In this document: positions 30,216 through 39,692 of the stretch, in pieces | Position numbering within the stretch: the first letter of the stretch is position 1 | Layout: each line of letters begins with the position of its first letter | Source: Blastochloris viridis | Lineage (GTDB): Bacteria; Pseudomonadota; Alphaproteobacteria; Rhizobiales; Xanthobacteraceae | Length of the DNA stretch: 64,000 nt | NCBI RefSeq assembly: GCF_001402875.1 | Contig: NZ_CP012946.1 | Coordinates: 784,001-848,000, forward strand | Direction of reading: 5' to 3' | Position numbers and translations under genes: made by a program | The notes under the pieces: generated by a model | Seen by the model: only the letters and a program-made list of their open reading frames with translations | What the model was told of the DNA's origin: nothing | The model's database searches: none

Positions 30216-31519
30216 CACAATTCGCTCTCTATCTTTAAGAGTTTTGAAAAATCCATCGATATTTGTTCTGATATCGCGTCTAAGTATCTCCCGTCGATCA
30301 AGCCGTCCTCGTCCATAATGTAACGAAATTTTCCCTCTTCAATGCAATAGGCAGAAACTTGATCGTCTGTTAACCAGCACTCGCGCGGAACGATGGAGTT
30401 TATTTCTGTGTTCTTCTTCTTGCGACGAGCAAGCTGGCCAGCCTTCAAAAACACATTAAGTTGACTCATTATATAGGGGCTGTGAGTTGTGATCACCAAT
30501 TTCCTGCTTACTTTGCCTCTGGCAATAGAGCTAATTAGAAACTCCATGAGGAGACTTTGAGCGGATGGAAATAGATGAGCCTCCGGCTCTTCTATGTAAA
30601 GAATCTCACCTGAGCGGCGTGAGTTTGGCAAAATTCGACGGCCATCCATTTGATTATAATAGTCAATTAAAGACCACATAGGTAGAAGCTCTTGCTGTCC
30701 GCTCGATAGCGATGCGAACGGAACGCGGCGGCCATCATCGGTTGCGACGAATTCTGTTTCGCGGCCAAAATTAATTTCACCACCAAAAAATTTGTTCATA
30801 TACATAGATCTTTTGTTTATGTATTCATCATCAGAGCCATCCCTTCTAATAAACCTTGAAGGGTGCTGGTCTCTAATACTTGCAAATATACGCGCAAATT
30901 TAATAGTAACTTGGTCTAGGCTGCCAACTTGCTCAAGGCCTGCCACAAGCCGGCCTATGCTGGTGAAAAATGCGCGCCCAGCAGGAATGAAGGTCTGCCT
31001 GCTAACGAAGGCACCCTCTAACGCAACGGCGATTCGATTCGTTATTGCTTCCCTCAGGCGCCACGATTTTTCAAAACTTACTTGCATTAAAGCGTCTGAA
31101 TCGAGGTTTTCCCTTTCATTGGATTTTTCAAAGAGTTCGGCGGCGGCTCGATACTCTTTTTCAAACCAAGGGGAGAATGCAAACGACACTTCATCCTGAA
31201 GCTTTCTAGCTTTGCTTCGACGAAGAACGCGGGCGGTGAATGGTCCGTTTGTATAGTTTATGATAAATCTATGGCAGCCCCAGGCGCTCGCCGGAAACCA
31301 AATGGCGAATTGCTTCGATAGCGCCCTCTTGAAGTCTTCAAAGGATTCGCCGCGTTCGGCAAACTGAGGAAAGTTCATAAGGATGTCGTTCAAGAAATAA
31401 AGAAGCTTTGTTGTAACGCTCTTTCCAGATCCTTGTGGGCCAATGATGATGCTGACTGGCGCAATTTCAAAGGTCGCAGATGCGATGCAGGAAAAATTTG
31501 AAATAGAAAGCGAGGCCAT
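30215..31519 (-). CDS. ABC/AAA-type ATPase (OLD/RloC-like AAA_21), island 2
   Basis: The 434-residue ATPase has Walker A GPQGSGKS (27-34), the ABC signature LSSGQQ (271-276), Walker B ILYIEEPEAH (306-315) and the H-loop TTHSPY (344-349). A segment FIPAGRAFFTS (about 177) and charged helices (122-160) fill the middle. There is no TOPRIM domain, so it is not a full OLD nuclease. Related ATPases pair with nucleases in Septu-, Gabija-, PARIS- and retron-type defence. The ATG at 31519 follows AAGGACAGG. AT-rich codon use contrasts with ilvD and murA on either side, which suggests acquisition by transfer. Confidence 0.88.
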   Translation of the reverse strand: MASLSISNFSCIASATFEIAPVSIIIGPQGSGKSVTTKLLYFLNDILMNFPQFAERGESFEDFKRALSKQFAIWFPASAWGCHRFIINYTNGPFTARVLRRSKARKLQDEVSFAFSPWFEKEYRAAAELFEKSNERENLDSDALMQVSFEKSWRLREAITNRIAVALEGAFVSRQTFIPAGRAFFTSIGRLVAGLEQVGSLDQVTIKFARIFASIRDQHPSRFIRRDGSDDEYINKRSMYMNKFFGGEINFGRETEFVATDDGRRVPFASLSSGQQELLPMWSLIDYYNQMDGRRILPNSRRSGEILYIEEPEAHLFPSAQSLLMEFLISSIARGKVSRKLVITTHSPYIMSQLNVFLKAGQLARRKKKNTEINSIVPRECWLTDDQVSAYCIEEGKFRYIMDEDGLIDGRYLDAISEQISMDFSKLLKIESEL

Positions 31520-32072
31520 TGCCTGTCCTTGAAGCGCGACGAAAAGTGTAATGCGGAAGCTAGACCGGAATTTCGCTGCTATGCAACCCGTATCGTAACC
31601 GCCAGCGCGAACACGGACGGCATATTCGAGATCGATGCCGGTTGGGTTAGGACGTCGGCTTTGTGTCAAGCCGTCACTAGCTGTCGCCCGTAATTGGCTC
31701 CTTGGTACCGATCGCGGGAGATCGGGTGGTCTCGATCAGGCTTTCCGCTAGGTCCATGTATAACAAGCGTCTGCATTAGCCGGATTGGCATGGGCTTAAT
31801 GATTGAACTCATGCGGCAATTTAGATCCGTGAACGCCGCAACCCGCAAGGGGCGAGAAGAGCGCGGCTCCGGGTCGCGGATGTTCCGAGCGGATCAAATG
31901 GAAACCGCACAACACCTTGCGCCCCCGGCCGGCCCCACCTTGCGCCCCCGGCCGGCCCCGCCGCGGGCTTTGCCATTGTTTCGCCGGCTGAGCCGCGTTA
32001 GAGGGGCGGGTCCGGCGTCTGCTGGCAGTTTTCTACCTCTTGTTTCTAGCTCTTGGCGCATCGGAGGCCGCT
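31520..32072. other. Intergenic region between island 2 and murA, including a 23-bp tandem repeat
   Basis: These 553 bases have no believable gene. The left 300 bases are moderately AT-rich like the island. At 31914-31936 and 31937-31959 a perfect 23-base direct repeat (accttgcgcccccggccggc plus ccc) occurs, and GC content then returns to the chromosomal norm. It must hold the promoters of the ATPase and of murA, but I cannot place them. Confidence 0.55.
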
Positions 32073-33362
32073 TTGGACCGTATCCGCATCACGGGCGGCC
32101 GCCCGCTCAATGGCATCATCCCGATTTCCGGCGCCAAGAACGCGGCGCTGCCGCTGATGATCGCCAGCCTGCTCACCGAGGACACGCTGGTCCTCGACAA
32201 TGTGCCGCGGCTCGCCGACGTCGCCCTGCTGCAGCGCATCCTCGGCAATCACGGCGTCGACGTCATGGTGCCGGGCCGGCGGGCCGGGGAGGGCGAGGAG
32301 GCGGCGCAGACGCTGCAGCTTTCCGCGCGCACCATCGTCGACACCACTGCGCCCTACGACCTGGTGTCGCGCATGCGCGCCTCGTTCTGGGTGATCGGCC
32401 CGCTGCTCGGCCGGATGGGCGAGGCGCGGGTGTCGCTGCCGGGCGGCTGTGCCATCGGCACACGGCCGGTCGATCTCCACATCCTGGCGCTGGAGCGGCT
32501 GGGGGCAAAGATCGACATCGAGGCCGGCGACGTGGTGGCCTCGGCCAAGCGCGGGCTGAAAGGCGCCGAGATCTTGTTCCCCAAGGTCTCGGTCGGCGCC
32601 ACCCACACCGCGCTGATGGCGGCGGTGCTGGCGGACGGCGAGACCGTGATCGTCAACGCCGCCCGCGAGCCGGAGATCGGCGACGTTGCCGCCTGCCTCA
32701 TCAAGATGGGCGCCCGCATCGAGGGCATCGGCACCTCGACCCTCACCATCCGCGGCGTGGGAAAGCTTGCCGGCACCCGTCATGCCGTGCTGCCCGACCG
32801 CATCGAGACCGGCACGTATGCCATGGCGGTGGCGATGACCGGCGGCGACGTGCTGCTGGAGGGCGCCCGGCCCGAGCTGCTGAAATCCGCGCTCGACGTG
32901 CTGGCGGCGGCCGGCGCCGAGATCATTCTCACCGACCAGGGCATCCGGGTCCGCCGCAACGGCGGCGCCATCCTGCCGGTCGAGGTCACCACCGCGCCGT
33001 TCCCCGCTTTTCCAACCGACCTCCAGGCCCAGCTGATGGCGCTGATGACCCGCGCGAGCGGCACCTCCGTCATCACCGAGACCATTTTCGAGAACCGCTT
33101 CATGCACGTGCAGGAGCTGGCCCGGCTCGGCGCCCGCATCCAGCTCGACGGCGAGCGCGCCACCATCGAGGGGGTCGACAAGCTGAAGGGCGCGCCGGTG
33201 ATGGCGACCGATCTGCGCGCCTCGGTGTCGCTGGTGATCGGCGGGCTGGCGGCCGAGGGCGAGACCACCGTCCATCGCGTCTACCACCTCGACCGCGGCT
33301 TCGAGCGGCTGGAGAAGAAGCTGTCGCGCTGCGGCGCCGATATCGAGCGCGTCAGCGGCTGA
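32073..33362 (+). CDS. murA: UDP-N-acetylglucosamine 1-carboxyvinyltransferase
   Basis: MurA transfers enolpyruvate from PEP to UDP-GlcNAc, the first committed step of peptidoglycan synthesis. The protein has 429 residues. GAKNAALP (20-27) and [16 protein letters not shown] with the fosfomycin-target Cys126 are intact. I chose the TTG at 32073, five bases after GGAGG, because it gives the family start DRIRITGG; a TTG at 32040 lacks such a site. It heads the conserved murA-DUF2948-hisD cluster. Confidence 0.95.
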   Translation: MDRIRITGGRPLNGIIPISGAKNAALPLMIASLLTEDTLVLDNVPRLADVALLQRILGNHGVDVMVPGRRAGEGEEAAQTLQLSARTIVDTTAPYDLVSRMRASFWVIGPLLGRMGEARVSLPGGCAIGTRPVDLHILALERLGAKIDIEAGDVVASAKRGLKGAEILFPKVSVGATHTALMAAVLADGETVIVNAAREPEIGDVAACLIKMGARIEGIGTSTLTIRGVGKLAGTRHAVLPDRIETGTYAMAVAMTGGDVLLEGARPELLKSALDVLAAAGAEIILTDQGIRVRRNGGAILPVEVTTAPFPAFPTDLQAQLMALMTRASGTSVITETIFENRFMHVQELARLGARIQLDGERATIEGVDKLKGAPVMATDLRASVSLVIGGLAAEGETTVHRVYHLDRGFERLEKKLSRCGADIERVSG

Positions 33363-33516
33363 GCGGAACAACTCCGTAGGATCATTGCCGGACACGGCCA
33401 TTCCTGACTTGAACCCCGCCATGGGCACCAACATATCGAGTGCGAACACCGCGCCGGGGCGGCTCTCCCTCCGGCGAGAGCGGTTCAGGACAGCGCATGC
33501 GAACCGGGTCGTTCCG

Positions 33517-33996
33517 ATGGTTGATCTCTTGAAGCTCGCCGCCCTGGACGCCGACGATCTGGAGACGATCTCGGCCCATCTGCAGGACGCCACCGTCACG
33601 GTGGGCGACATGGCCTACCTGCCGCACGAGCGGCGGTTCGCCATGGTGGTCAACCGCTTCGACTGGCTGGCGGCCAACAATGCCAGGCCCGAATATCGCC
33701 GCCGACGGTCGGGGCTGCAGATCCATCGCGTGCTGCGCGCCGCCACCCACGGCTTCTCGCCCTGCGACAGCGACCGGGTGCTGAACCTGCTCGCCATCAC
33801 CTTCACCCCCGGCGCGGCGCCGTCCGGCACCGTCACGCTGGTGTTCTCCGCCGACGCGGCGATAAGGCTCGAGGTCGAGTGCATCGAGGCGGCGGTGTCG
33901 GATCTCGGCCCGGTGTGGTCGACCGAGGCGCTGCCGACCCACGAGGAAATCGCCTGCGGCGCGAGCGCTGTTTCACACAAGGCGCGGGCGGGCTGA
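33517..33996 (+). CDS. DUF2948 family protein
   Basis: The 159-residue protein matches the DUF2948 family, found beside hisD and murA in alphaproteobacteria. Blocks are LLKLAALDADDLETISAHLQDA, GDMAYLPHERRFAMVVNRFDW and LNLLAITF. The function is unknown. I chose the ATG at 33517, which gives the family N-terminus; the frame is open to 33385 without homology. Confidence 0.88.
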   Translation: MVDLLKLAALDADDLETISAHLQDATVTVGDMAYLPHERRFAMVVNRFDWLAANNARPEYRRRRSGLQIHRVLRAATHGFSPCDSDRVLNLLAITFTPGAAPSGTVTLVFSADAAIRLEVECIEAAVSDLGPVWSTEALPTHEEIACGASAVSHKARAG

Positions 33997-34147
33997 CAGC
34001 CGCGGGACCGATGCTCTAAGCGTTTGGCCCGCCGCTTTTTCTTTCGCAGACGTGAGTCCCGTTCCTGGCGAAAATGCTCTAAAGCCTCCCGGATTGGCCA
34101 GCCATCCGGGTTGGAATTTGCCGTTCGAGTTCTAGAAAGTCGACGTC

Positions 34148-35449
34148 ATGCCTCTTCGTCTTGCCACCACTCAAGTCGACTTCGCCGCGCGGTTCGACGC
34201 GTTCCTCCTGACCAAGCGCGAGACGGCCGCGGACGTCGAGACGGCGGTGAAGGCGATCCTCGCCGACGTCGAGGCGCGCGGCGACGACGCCCTGATCGAG
34301 TATTCGCGGCGGTTCGACCGCATCGATCTTGGCGAAATCGGCATCCGGGTGCCGCAGGCCGAGATCGACGCGGCGCAAAATGCCGTCGACCCGGAGACGC
34401 TCAAGGCGCTCGAACTCGCCCGCGACCGCATTCAAGCCTACCACCAGCGCCAGCTGCCCAAGGACGACCGCTGGCGCGACGATATCGGCGTCGAGCTCGG
34501 CTATCGCTGGACGGCGGTCGAGGCCGCGGGACTGTACGTTCCGGGCGGCACCGCCGCCTATCCCTCCTCGGTGCTGATGAACGCGGTGCCGGCCAAGGTC
34601 GCCGGCGTGCCGCGCCTGGTGGTCACCGTGCCGGCGCCGGGCGGCGTGCTCAACCCCCTGGTGCTGGCGGCGGCCAAGCTCGCCGGCGTCGACGAGGTCC
34701 ACCGCGTCGGCGGCGCCCAGGCCATCGCCGCGCTGGCCTACGGCACCCAAACCATCCGCCCGGTCGCCAAGATCGTCGGCCCCGGCAACGCCTATGTCGC
34801 GTGCGCCAAGCGGCTGGTGTTCGGCCGCGTCGGCATCGACATGATCGCCGGGCCGTCCGAGGTGCTGATCATCGCCGACCGCGACGGCAACCCGGACTGG
34901 ATCGCCGCCGACCTTCTGGCCCAGGCCGAGCACGATGTCTCGGCGCAGTCGATCCTGATCACCGACGATGCCGCGCTTGCCGATGCGGTGGAGGCGGCGG
35001 TCGAGCGCCAGCTCGGGACGCTGTCGCGGGCCGGGGTCGCCGCCGCGTCGTGGCGGGATTTCGGCGCCATCATCACCGTACGCGACCTCGAAGAGGCGCT
35101 GCCGCTGGCCGACCGTATCGCCGCCGAGCACCTGGAGATCGCGACCCAGGACGCCGAGGCGCTGGCGGCGCGCATCCGCAATGCCGGCGCCATCTTCCTC
35201 GGCCACCATACCCCCGAGGCGATCGGCGATTACGTCGCCGGCTCCAACCACGTGCTGCCGACCGCGCGCTCGGCGAGGTTCTCCTCCGGGCTCGGCGTGC
35301 TCGACTTCATGAAGCGGACCTCGCTCCTCAGGTGCGACGCCGGGGCGCTCAAGGCGCTCGGCCCCGCCGCCATCGCGCTCGGAACGGCCGAGGGACTCGA
35401 CGCCCACGCCCGTTCGGTCGCGATCCGTCTCAACCTGGATCGGGCATGA
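34148..35449 (+). CDS. hisD: Histidinol dehydrogenase
   Basis: HisD oxidises histidinol to histidine with two NAD. The 433-residue protein shows [54 protein letters not shown] (zinc and substrate contacts) and [11 protein letters not shown] at 34148. The stop overlaps the start of the UPF0262 gene by ATGA. Other his genes are not in the window, as is usual for the alphaproteobacterial hisD cluster. Confidence 0.97.
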   Translation: MPLRLATTQVDFAARFDAFLLTKRETAADVETAVKAILADVEARGDDALIEYSRRFDRIDLGEIGIRVPQAEIDAAQNAVDPETLKALELARDRIQAYHQRQLPKDDRWRDDIGVELGYRWTAVEAAGLYVPGGTAAYPSSVLMNAVPAKVAGVPRLVVTVPAPGGVLNPLVLAAAKLAGVDEVHRVGGAQAIAALAYGTQTIRPVAKIVGPGNAYVACAKRLVFGRVGIDMIAGPSEVLIIADRDGNPDWIAADLLAQAEHDVSAQSILITDDAALADAVEAAVERQLGTLSRAGVAAASWRDFGAIITVRDLEEALPLADRIAAEHLEIATQDAEALAARIRNAGAIFLGHHTPEAIGDYVAGSNHVLPTARSARFSSGLGVLDFMKRTSLLRCDAGALKALGPAAIALGTAEGLDAHARSVAIRLNLDRA

Positions 35450-35934
35450 CCACGCTCGCGCGCGCGCCCAGCCAGCGGCTGGCGGCGATCACCATCGACG
35501 AGGACTCGATCGGGCGTTCCTCGCCCGACATCGAGCACGAGCGGGCGACCGCCATCTGCGACCTGCTCGACAACAACGAGTTCACGCCGATCGGCTATGA
35601 TTGCGGCCCCTACGAGCTCAATCTGTCGATTCAGGACAATCGCCTGGTGTTCGACATCCGCCGTGCCGATGGCGTGCCGGTGGTGGCGCACCTGTTGTCG
35701 TTGACGCCGTTCCGGGGGGTGGTGAAAGACTATTTCATGGTCTGCGACAGCTATTACGAGGCCATCCGCACCCAGACGCCGAGCCAGATCGAGGCGCTCG
35801 ACATGGGGCGGCGGTCGCTGCACAACGAGGGCTCGGAACGGTTGGCGGAGCGGCTGAAGGGCAAGGTCGAACTCGACTTCGACACCGCGCGGCGGCTGTT
35901 TACGCTGATCTGTGCCTTGCACTGGAAGGGGTGA
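35446..35934 (+). CDS. UPF0262 family protein
   Basis: The 162-residue protein is of UPF0262, an alphaproteobacterial family that follows hisD. It has [39 protein letters not shown] and [13 protein letters not shown]. The function is unknown. It starts in the hisD stop (ATGA), so it is translationally coupled. Confidence 0.92.
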   Translation: MTTLARAPSQRLAAITIDEDSIGRSSPDIEHERATAICDLLDNNEFTPIGYDCGPYELNLSIQDNRLVFDIRRADGVPVVAHLLSLTPFRGVVKDYFMVCDSYYEAIRTQTPSQIEALDMGRRSLHNEGSERLAERLKGKVELDFDTARRLFTLICALHWKG

Positions 35935-35938
35935 GTCG

Positions 35939-36433
35939 GTGACGACCGGGAGCGAGCGGTTCGGAAGCGCCCCGGCCGCGATCCGGCAGCCGCAATCGGT
36001 TCTGTTCGCCTGCCGGATGAACACCGTCCGCTCGCCGATGGCGGCGGCGATCATGCGCCGCTATTTCCGCCGCCTGACCTACATCGCCTCGGCCGGCATC
36101 ATCAAAGGCGAGCACGATCCGTTCGCCGACATCGTGATGGCCGAGATCGGCATCGATATGTCCAAGCACAAGCCGATGACGTTCGAGGAGCTGGACGAAC
36201 TGGAGGGGTTCAACTTCGATTTGGTGGTGTCGCTGTCGCCGGAGGCACACCACCGCGCCATGGAGTTGACCCGCACGCTGTCGGTCGACGTCGAATACTG
36301 GCCCACCCCGGAGCCGGACTGTCTGGGCGGCAACCGCGACCAATGCCTCGCGGTCTACCGTGAGGTGCGCGACCTTTTGGTGCGACGGATCCGCGCAAGG
36401 TTTGTCGGAACGCCGGGCAATTCAGACCAATAG
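35939..36433 (+). CDS. Low-molecular-weight phosphatase / arsenate-reductase-like family protein
   Basis: The 164-residue protein has the LMW tyrosine phosphatase P-loop CRMNTVRSPMA (CX5RS) followed by the Asp-Pro region WPTPEPD that carries the general acid. ArsC-like and phosphatase members share this fold, and the substrate is unknown. I chose the GTG at 35939 just after the UPF0262 stop; an ATG at 35912 would overlap that gene. The gene order hisD-UPF0262-phosphatase is conserved in Hyphomicrobiales. Confidence 0.88.
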   Translation: MTTGSERFGSAPAAIRQPQSVLFACRMNTVRSPMAAAIMRRYFRRLTYIASAGIIKGEHDPFADIVMAEIGIDMSKHKPMTFEELDELEGFNFDLVVSLSPEAHHRAMELTRTLSVDVEYWPTPEPDCLGGNRDQCLAVYREVRDLLVRRIRARFVGTPGNSDQ

Positions 36434-36816
36434 GCCGCGTTTTCAGGTGCCGGAATAACCTTTCTGATTTCGCACGACCGCGTCTCGAAGGATGAGCGAC
36501 GCTGACGGCGGCCCACGGTTCGAGACGGCTGCGGCGCCGCCTCCTCACCATGAGGCCGAGAAAGGTCGCTTCTCAGGGCCACCGCTATGAGACGTCGCAG
36601 CCAGCCGGGATTTGGCCGAAACGCTTGAATTTCCCGCCGGTGTGCGCGAAGCCGTGTTCCGACGCCGCAGCGGTCTCGCCGCGGTTGCCGCGTCGCCGCC
36701 CTTGCGCCTCCGGTCCGCGCGGGGAGAACGGCGGCGCCTGATCGCCCGGAATCGGATAAGCAGGCATCCGAATCCGTTTCCTGGACCCGCGGTTTCCGCG
36801 CGTCCGCTTGTCCGCG
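36434..36816. other. Intergenic gap where infA often lies; holds a repeat only
   Basis: These 383 bases contain a dispersed palindromic repeat at 36477-36590 and no gene. In many relatives the translation factor gene infA lies between the phosphatase and maf; no 72-residue IF-1 reading frame is seen here. Confidence 0.6.
36477..36590. repeat. Dispersed palindromic repeat, full copy B
   Basis: It closely matches 23279-23401 over most of its length: accgcgtctcgaaggatgag, the ggttcgagacggc arm, cctcctcaccatgaggccgag and tctcagggccacc. The CGTCTCGAA and TTCGAGACG arms are complementary. Confidence 0.8.
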
Positions 36817-37452
36817 ATGAGTGCGCTTATGTCCGGCCGGCCGAAACTCGTTCTTGCCTCGGGGTCTCCGCGCCGTTTGGCTCTGCTCGATCAGGCCGGC
36901 ATCCGGCCGGAGCGGCTGATGCCGGCGGAAATCGACGAGACGCCCAAGCGCGGCGAGTTGCCGCGCACGCTGGCGTCCCGCCTCGCCAGCGAGAAGGCGG
37001 CCAAGGCCCGCGACCTGCTGGCGCTGGACCCCGCCTTCAAGGGCGCGCTGATCCTTGCCGCCGACACCGTGGTCGCGGTCGGCCGCCGCATCCTGCCCAA
37101 GGCGGAGCTGGCCGACGAGGCGCTGGCGTGCCTGAAGCTTTTGTCCGGCTGCTCGCACCGGGTCTATACCGGCGTGGCGCTGGTCACGGCGTCGGGCAGC
37201 GTGCGCACCCGGCTGGTCGAGACCCGGCTGCGCTTCAAGCGGCTGTCGCGCGAGGACACCGAGGCCTATCTCAGCTCGGGCGAGTGGCGCGGCAAGGCCG
37301 GCGGCTACGCCATCCAGGGGCTGGCCGGCGCCTTCGTGGTCAAGCTGGTCGGCTCCTACACCGGCGTGGTCGGGCTGCCGCTGTACGAGACGCTGTCGCT
37401 GCTCGGCGGCGAGGGCTACCCGGTCCACGCCGATTGGGCGAGCAAACTCTAA
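36817..37452 (+). CDS. maf: Maf family nucleotide pyrophosphatase
   Basis: Maf proteins hydrolyse non-canonical or canonical nucleoside triphosphates. The 211-residue protein has [33 protein letters not shown] and [26 protein letters not shown], all diagnostic. I use the ATG at 36817; ATG 36829 is also possible, and none has a clear ribosome-binding site. It is coupled closely to yacG. Confidence 0.95.
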   Translation: MSALMSGRPKLVLASGSPRRLALLDQAGIRPERLMPAEIDETPKRGELPRTLASRLASEKAAKARDLLALDPAFKGALILAADTVVAVGRRILPKAELADEALACLKLLSGCSHRVYTGVALVTASGSVRTRLVETRLRFKRLSREDTEAYLSSGEWRGKAGGYAIQGLAGAFVVKLVGSYTGVVGLPLYETLSLLGGEGYPVHADWASKL

Positions 37453-37473
37453 CGCTTGGCGGCCGAGGGAACG

Positions 37474-37692
37474 ATGACCAAGCCGGCTTCCGACCAGGAC
37501 AAGCCCGACACCGCTTCACCGTCGGCGAAGCCGTGCCCGATCTGCGGCAAGCCGGCGGAGCGGCGCTGGCAACCGTTCTGCTCCAAGCGGTGCGCCGACG
37601 TCGACCTCAACCGCTGGCTCACCGGCGCCTACGCCATTCCGGTGGTGGAGAACGACGAGACGCCGGAGGAGGAGGGCGGGACGGCGGAGTGA
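37474..37692 (+). CDS. yacG: DNA gyrase inhibitor YacG
   Basis: The 72-residue zinc protein has C-P-I-C and C-S-K-R-C pairs (PCPICGKP ... FCSKRCADVDLNRWL), the signature of YacG, which binds GyrB and blocks DNA binding. The ATG at 37474 follows GAGGGA; it is 21 bases from the maf stop. Confidence 0.94.
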   Translation: MTKPASDQDKPDTASPSAKPCPICGKPAERRWQPFCSKRCADVDLNRWLTGAYAIPVVENDETPEEEGGTAE

Positions 37693-37710
37693 CGGCGCGC
37701 AGGTCGTTGT

Positions 37711-37756
37711 GTCCCGTCATCCCGGCCAAGCGGCAAAGCCGCGCGAGCCGGGATCG
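37711..37756. repeat. Short 'gtcatcccggc' inverted repeat after yacG
   Basis: GTCATCCCGGCC at 37716 pairs with GAGCCGGGAT at 37745. It is of the same type as the tandem units at 3107-3345, and is possibly a transcript end for the yacG operon. Confidence 0.65.
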
Positions 37757-37849
37757 AGTGACGTTACGGTTTGCCGACGGCCCCGTGTCTCGCGACGCCC
37801 GCCGGGGCGACGAGGTGAACGGTCGCGGTCCTGTGTGTAAACTCATCCC

Positions 37850-39349
37850 ATGACCGACGCCCCTCGCCCGAATCTGCCCGAATTCTCCGTCACGGAACTC
37901 TCCGCTGCGCTGAAGCGCACGGTCGAGGAAACGTTCCCCTACGTGCGGGTGCGCGGCGAGGTGTCGGGCTTCCGCGGCGTCCATTCCTCCGGCCACGCCT
38001 ATTTCGCGCTCAAGGACGAGGGCGCCCGCATCGAGGCGGTGGTGTGGAAGGGCGTCTACGGCCGGCTGCGCTTCAAGCCGGAGGAGGGGCTGGAGGTGGT
38101 CGCCACCGGCCGGCTGACCACCTATCCCGGCTCCTCGAAGTACCAGATCGTCATCGAATCGATCGAGCCGGCCGGCGCCGGCGCCTTGATGGCGCTGCTG
38201 GAGCAGCGCAAGGCGATGCTGGCGTCGGAGGGTCTGTTCGACCCCGCCCGCAAGCAGCTGTTGCCGTTCCTGCCGCGGGTGATCGGCGTCGTCACCTCGC
38301 CGACCGGCGCGGTGATCCGCGACATTCTTCATCGCCTCGCCGACCGCTGTCCCTGCCACGTGCTGGTGTGGCCGGTCAGGGTGCAAGGCGAGACCTCGGC
38401 CGCCGAGGTCGCCGCCGCTATCGCCGGCTTCAACGCGCTCAAGGCGGGCGGCCCGATTCCGCGCCCGGACGTGCTGATCGTCGCCCGCGGCGGCGGCTCG
38501 CTGGAGGATCTGTGGTCGTTCAACGAGGAAATCGTGGTGCGTGCCGCGGCGGCGAGCGACATCCCGCTGATCTCGGCGGTCGGGCACGAAACCGACACCA
38601 CCTTGATCGACTTTGCCGCCGACGTTCGTGCGCCGACGCCCACCGGCGCGGCCGAGATGGCGGTGCCGGTCAGGGCCGAGCTGCTCGCCCAGGTCGCCGA
38701 CCGCGGCAGCCGGCTGGTCGGCGCGCTGGTGCGGCTGGTGCAGCGCCGCCGCGACCTGCTGCGCGGTGCGGCGCGGGCGCTGCCGCGGGCGGAGGCGCTG
38801 CTGGCCGGGCCCCGCCAGCGGCTCGACGCCGTCGCCGACCGGCTGCCGCGAGCGCTTACCGCCAACAACCAGATCCATCGGGGCGCCTTTCTCCGCGTTG
38901 CCGGCCGGCTGACGCCGCGGGCGCTGGCGTGGCGGATCGGCCGCGACCGCGACCGCATCGAGGCGTTCGCGCGGCGCCTTTCGACGGCGCGGACCACGCA
39001 GCTCCGCGACGCCCGCCAGCGGCTGGCGCATGACCGCCAGCGGCTTGCGACCCTGGGCGCGCGGCTCGGGCCGGCGTTGGCGCGGGCGCTCGCCGCAAAG
39101 CGCGAGCGGCTGGCTGGCCGGACGGCGCTGCTCGACGCCTTGTCCTACCACGCGGTGCTGGCGCGCGGCTTTGCGCTGGTGCGCGACGCCGAGGGGCGCG
39201 CGGTCCGCACCGCCGCCGCGATCAAGGCGGGCGATCGGCTGGAGATCGAGTTCGCCGACGGCCGCGCTCCGGCGGTGGCGGGCGGCGGCGGCCGTCCGGC
39301 TGGCGCCAGGCGGCGCTCGGGGTCCGGGCAAGGCTCGCTGTTTGATTGA
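37850..39349 (+). CDS. xseA: Exodeoxyribonuclease VII large subunit
   Basis: XseA with XseB degrades single-stranded DNA in both directions. The 499-residue protein has an N-terminal OB fold ([12 protein letters not shown]...[19 protein letters not shown]), then the catalytic block ([69 protein letters not shown]) and a long Arg-rich coiled coil. ATG at 37850. xseB is not nearby. Confidence 0.96.
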   Translation: MTDAPRPNLPEFSVTELSAALKRTVEETFPYVRVRGEVSGFRGVHSSGHAYFALKDEGARIEAVVWKGVYGRLRFKPEEGLEVVATGRLTTYPGSSKYQIVIESIEPAGAGALMALLEQRKAMLASEGLFDPARKQLLPFLPRVIGVVTSPTGAVIRDILHRLADRCPCHVLVWPVRVQGETSAAEVAAAIAGFNALKAGGPIPRPDVLIVARGGGSLEDLWSFNEEIVVRAAAASDIPLISAVGHETDTTLIDFAADVRAPTPTGAAEMAVPVRAELLAQVADRGSRLVGALVRLVQRRRDLLRGAARALPRAEALLAGPRQRLDAVADRLPRALTANNQIHRGAFLRVAGRLTPRALAWRIGRDRDRIEAFARRLSTARTTQLRDARQRLAHDRQRLATLGARLGPALARALAAKRERLAGRTALLDALSYHAVLARGFALVRDAEGRAVRTAAAIKAGDRLEIEFADGRAPAVAGGGGRPAGARRRSGSGQGSLFD

Positions 39350-39460
39350 GCGCCGGCGGCGGGGTGATCCCCGCGACAAAGGCTTGGCGAGAGCGGCGCG
39401 TGGCATTATGTCTGCGGTAGGCGCCGGCTGATCGTCCGGCGCGGTTGTCGCGAGGATGCC

Positions 39461-39685
39461 GTGCTCAATCGCTACGACAGGTCGCCCAATCCGGTGGGTG
39501 AGGCCGAGGTGAGATACCTGGATGGTGACTTCCGCATCATCCGGCCGGGGGCATATGTCCGCTGCGCGGTGACCGGCGAGCCGATCCCGCTCGACGAGCT
39601 CAAATACTGGAGCGTCGATTTGCAGGAAGCCTATGCCAGCCCGACCGCGGTGCTGCAGCGGCTGCATCCCGACCGCGCCCGCTGA
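39461..39685 (+). CDS. DUF2093 family protein
   Basis: The 74-residue protein is of DUF2093, a small alphaproteobacterial family near xseA. It shows AEVRYLDGDFRIIRPGAYVRCAVTGEPI and LKYWSVDLQEAYASP. The function is unknown. The start is the GTG at 39461. Confidence 0.9.
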   Translation: MLNRYDRSPNPVGEAEVRYLDGDFRIIRPGAYVRCAVTGEPIPLDELKYWSVDLQEAYASPTAVLQRLHPDRAR

Positions 39686-39692
39686 CAAACCG

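Noticed and set aside
32046..33611. 521-residue minus-strand ORF opposite murA
   Set aside because: It is a shadow of murA; MurA has all conserved blocks on the + strand.
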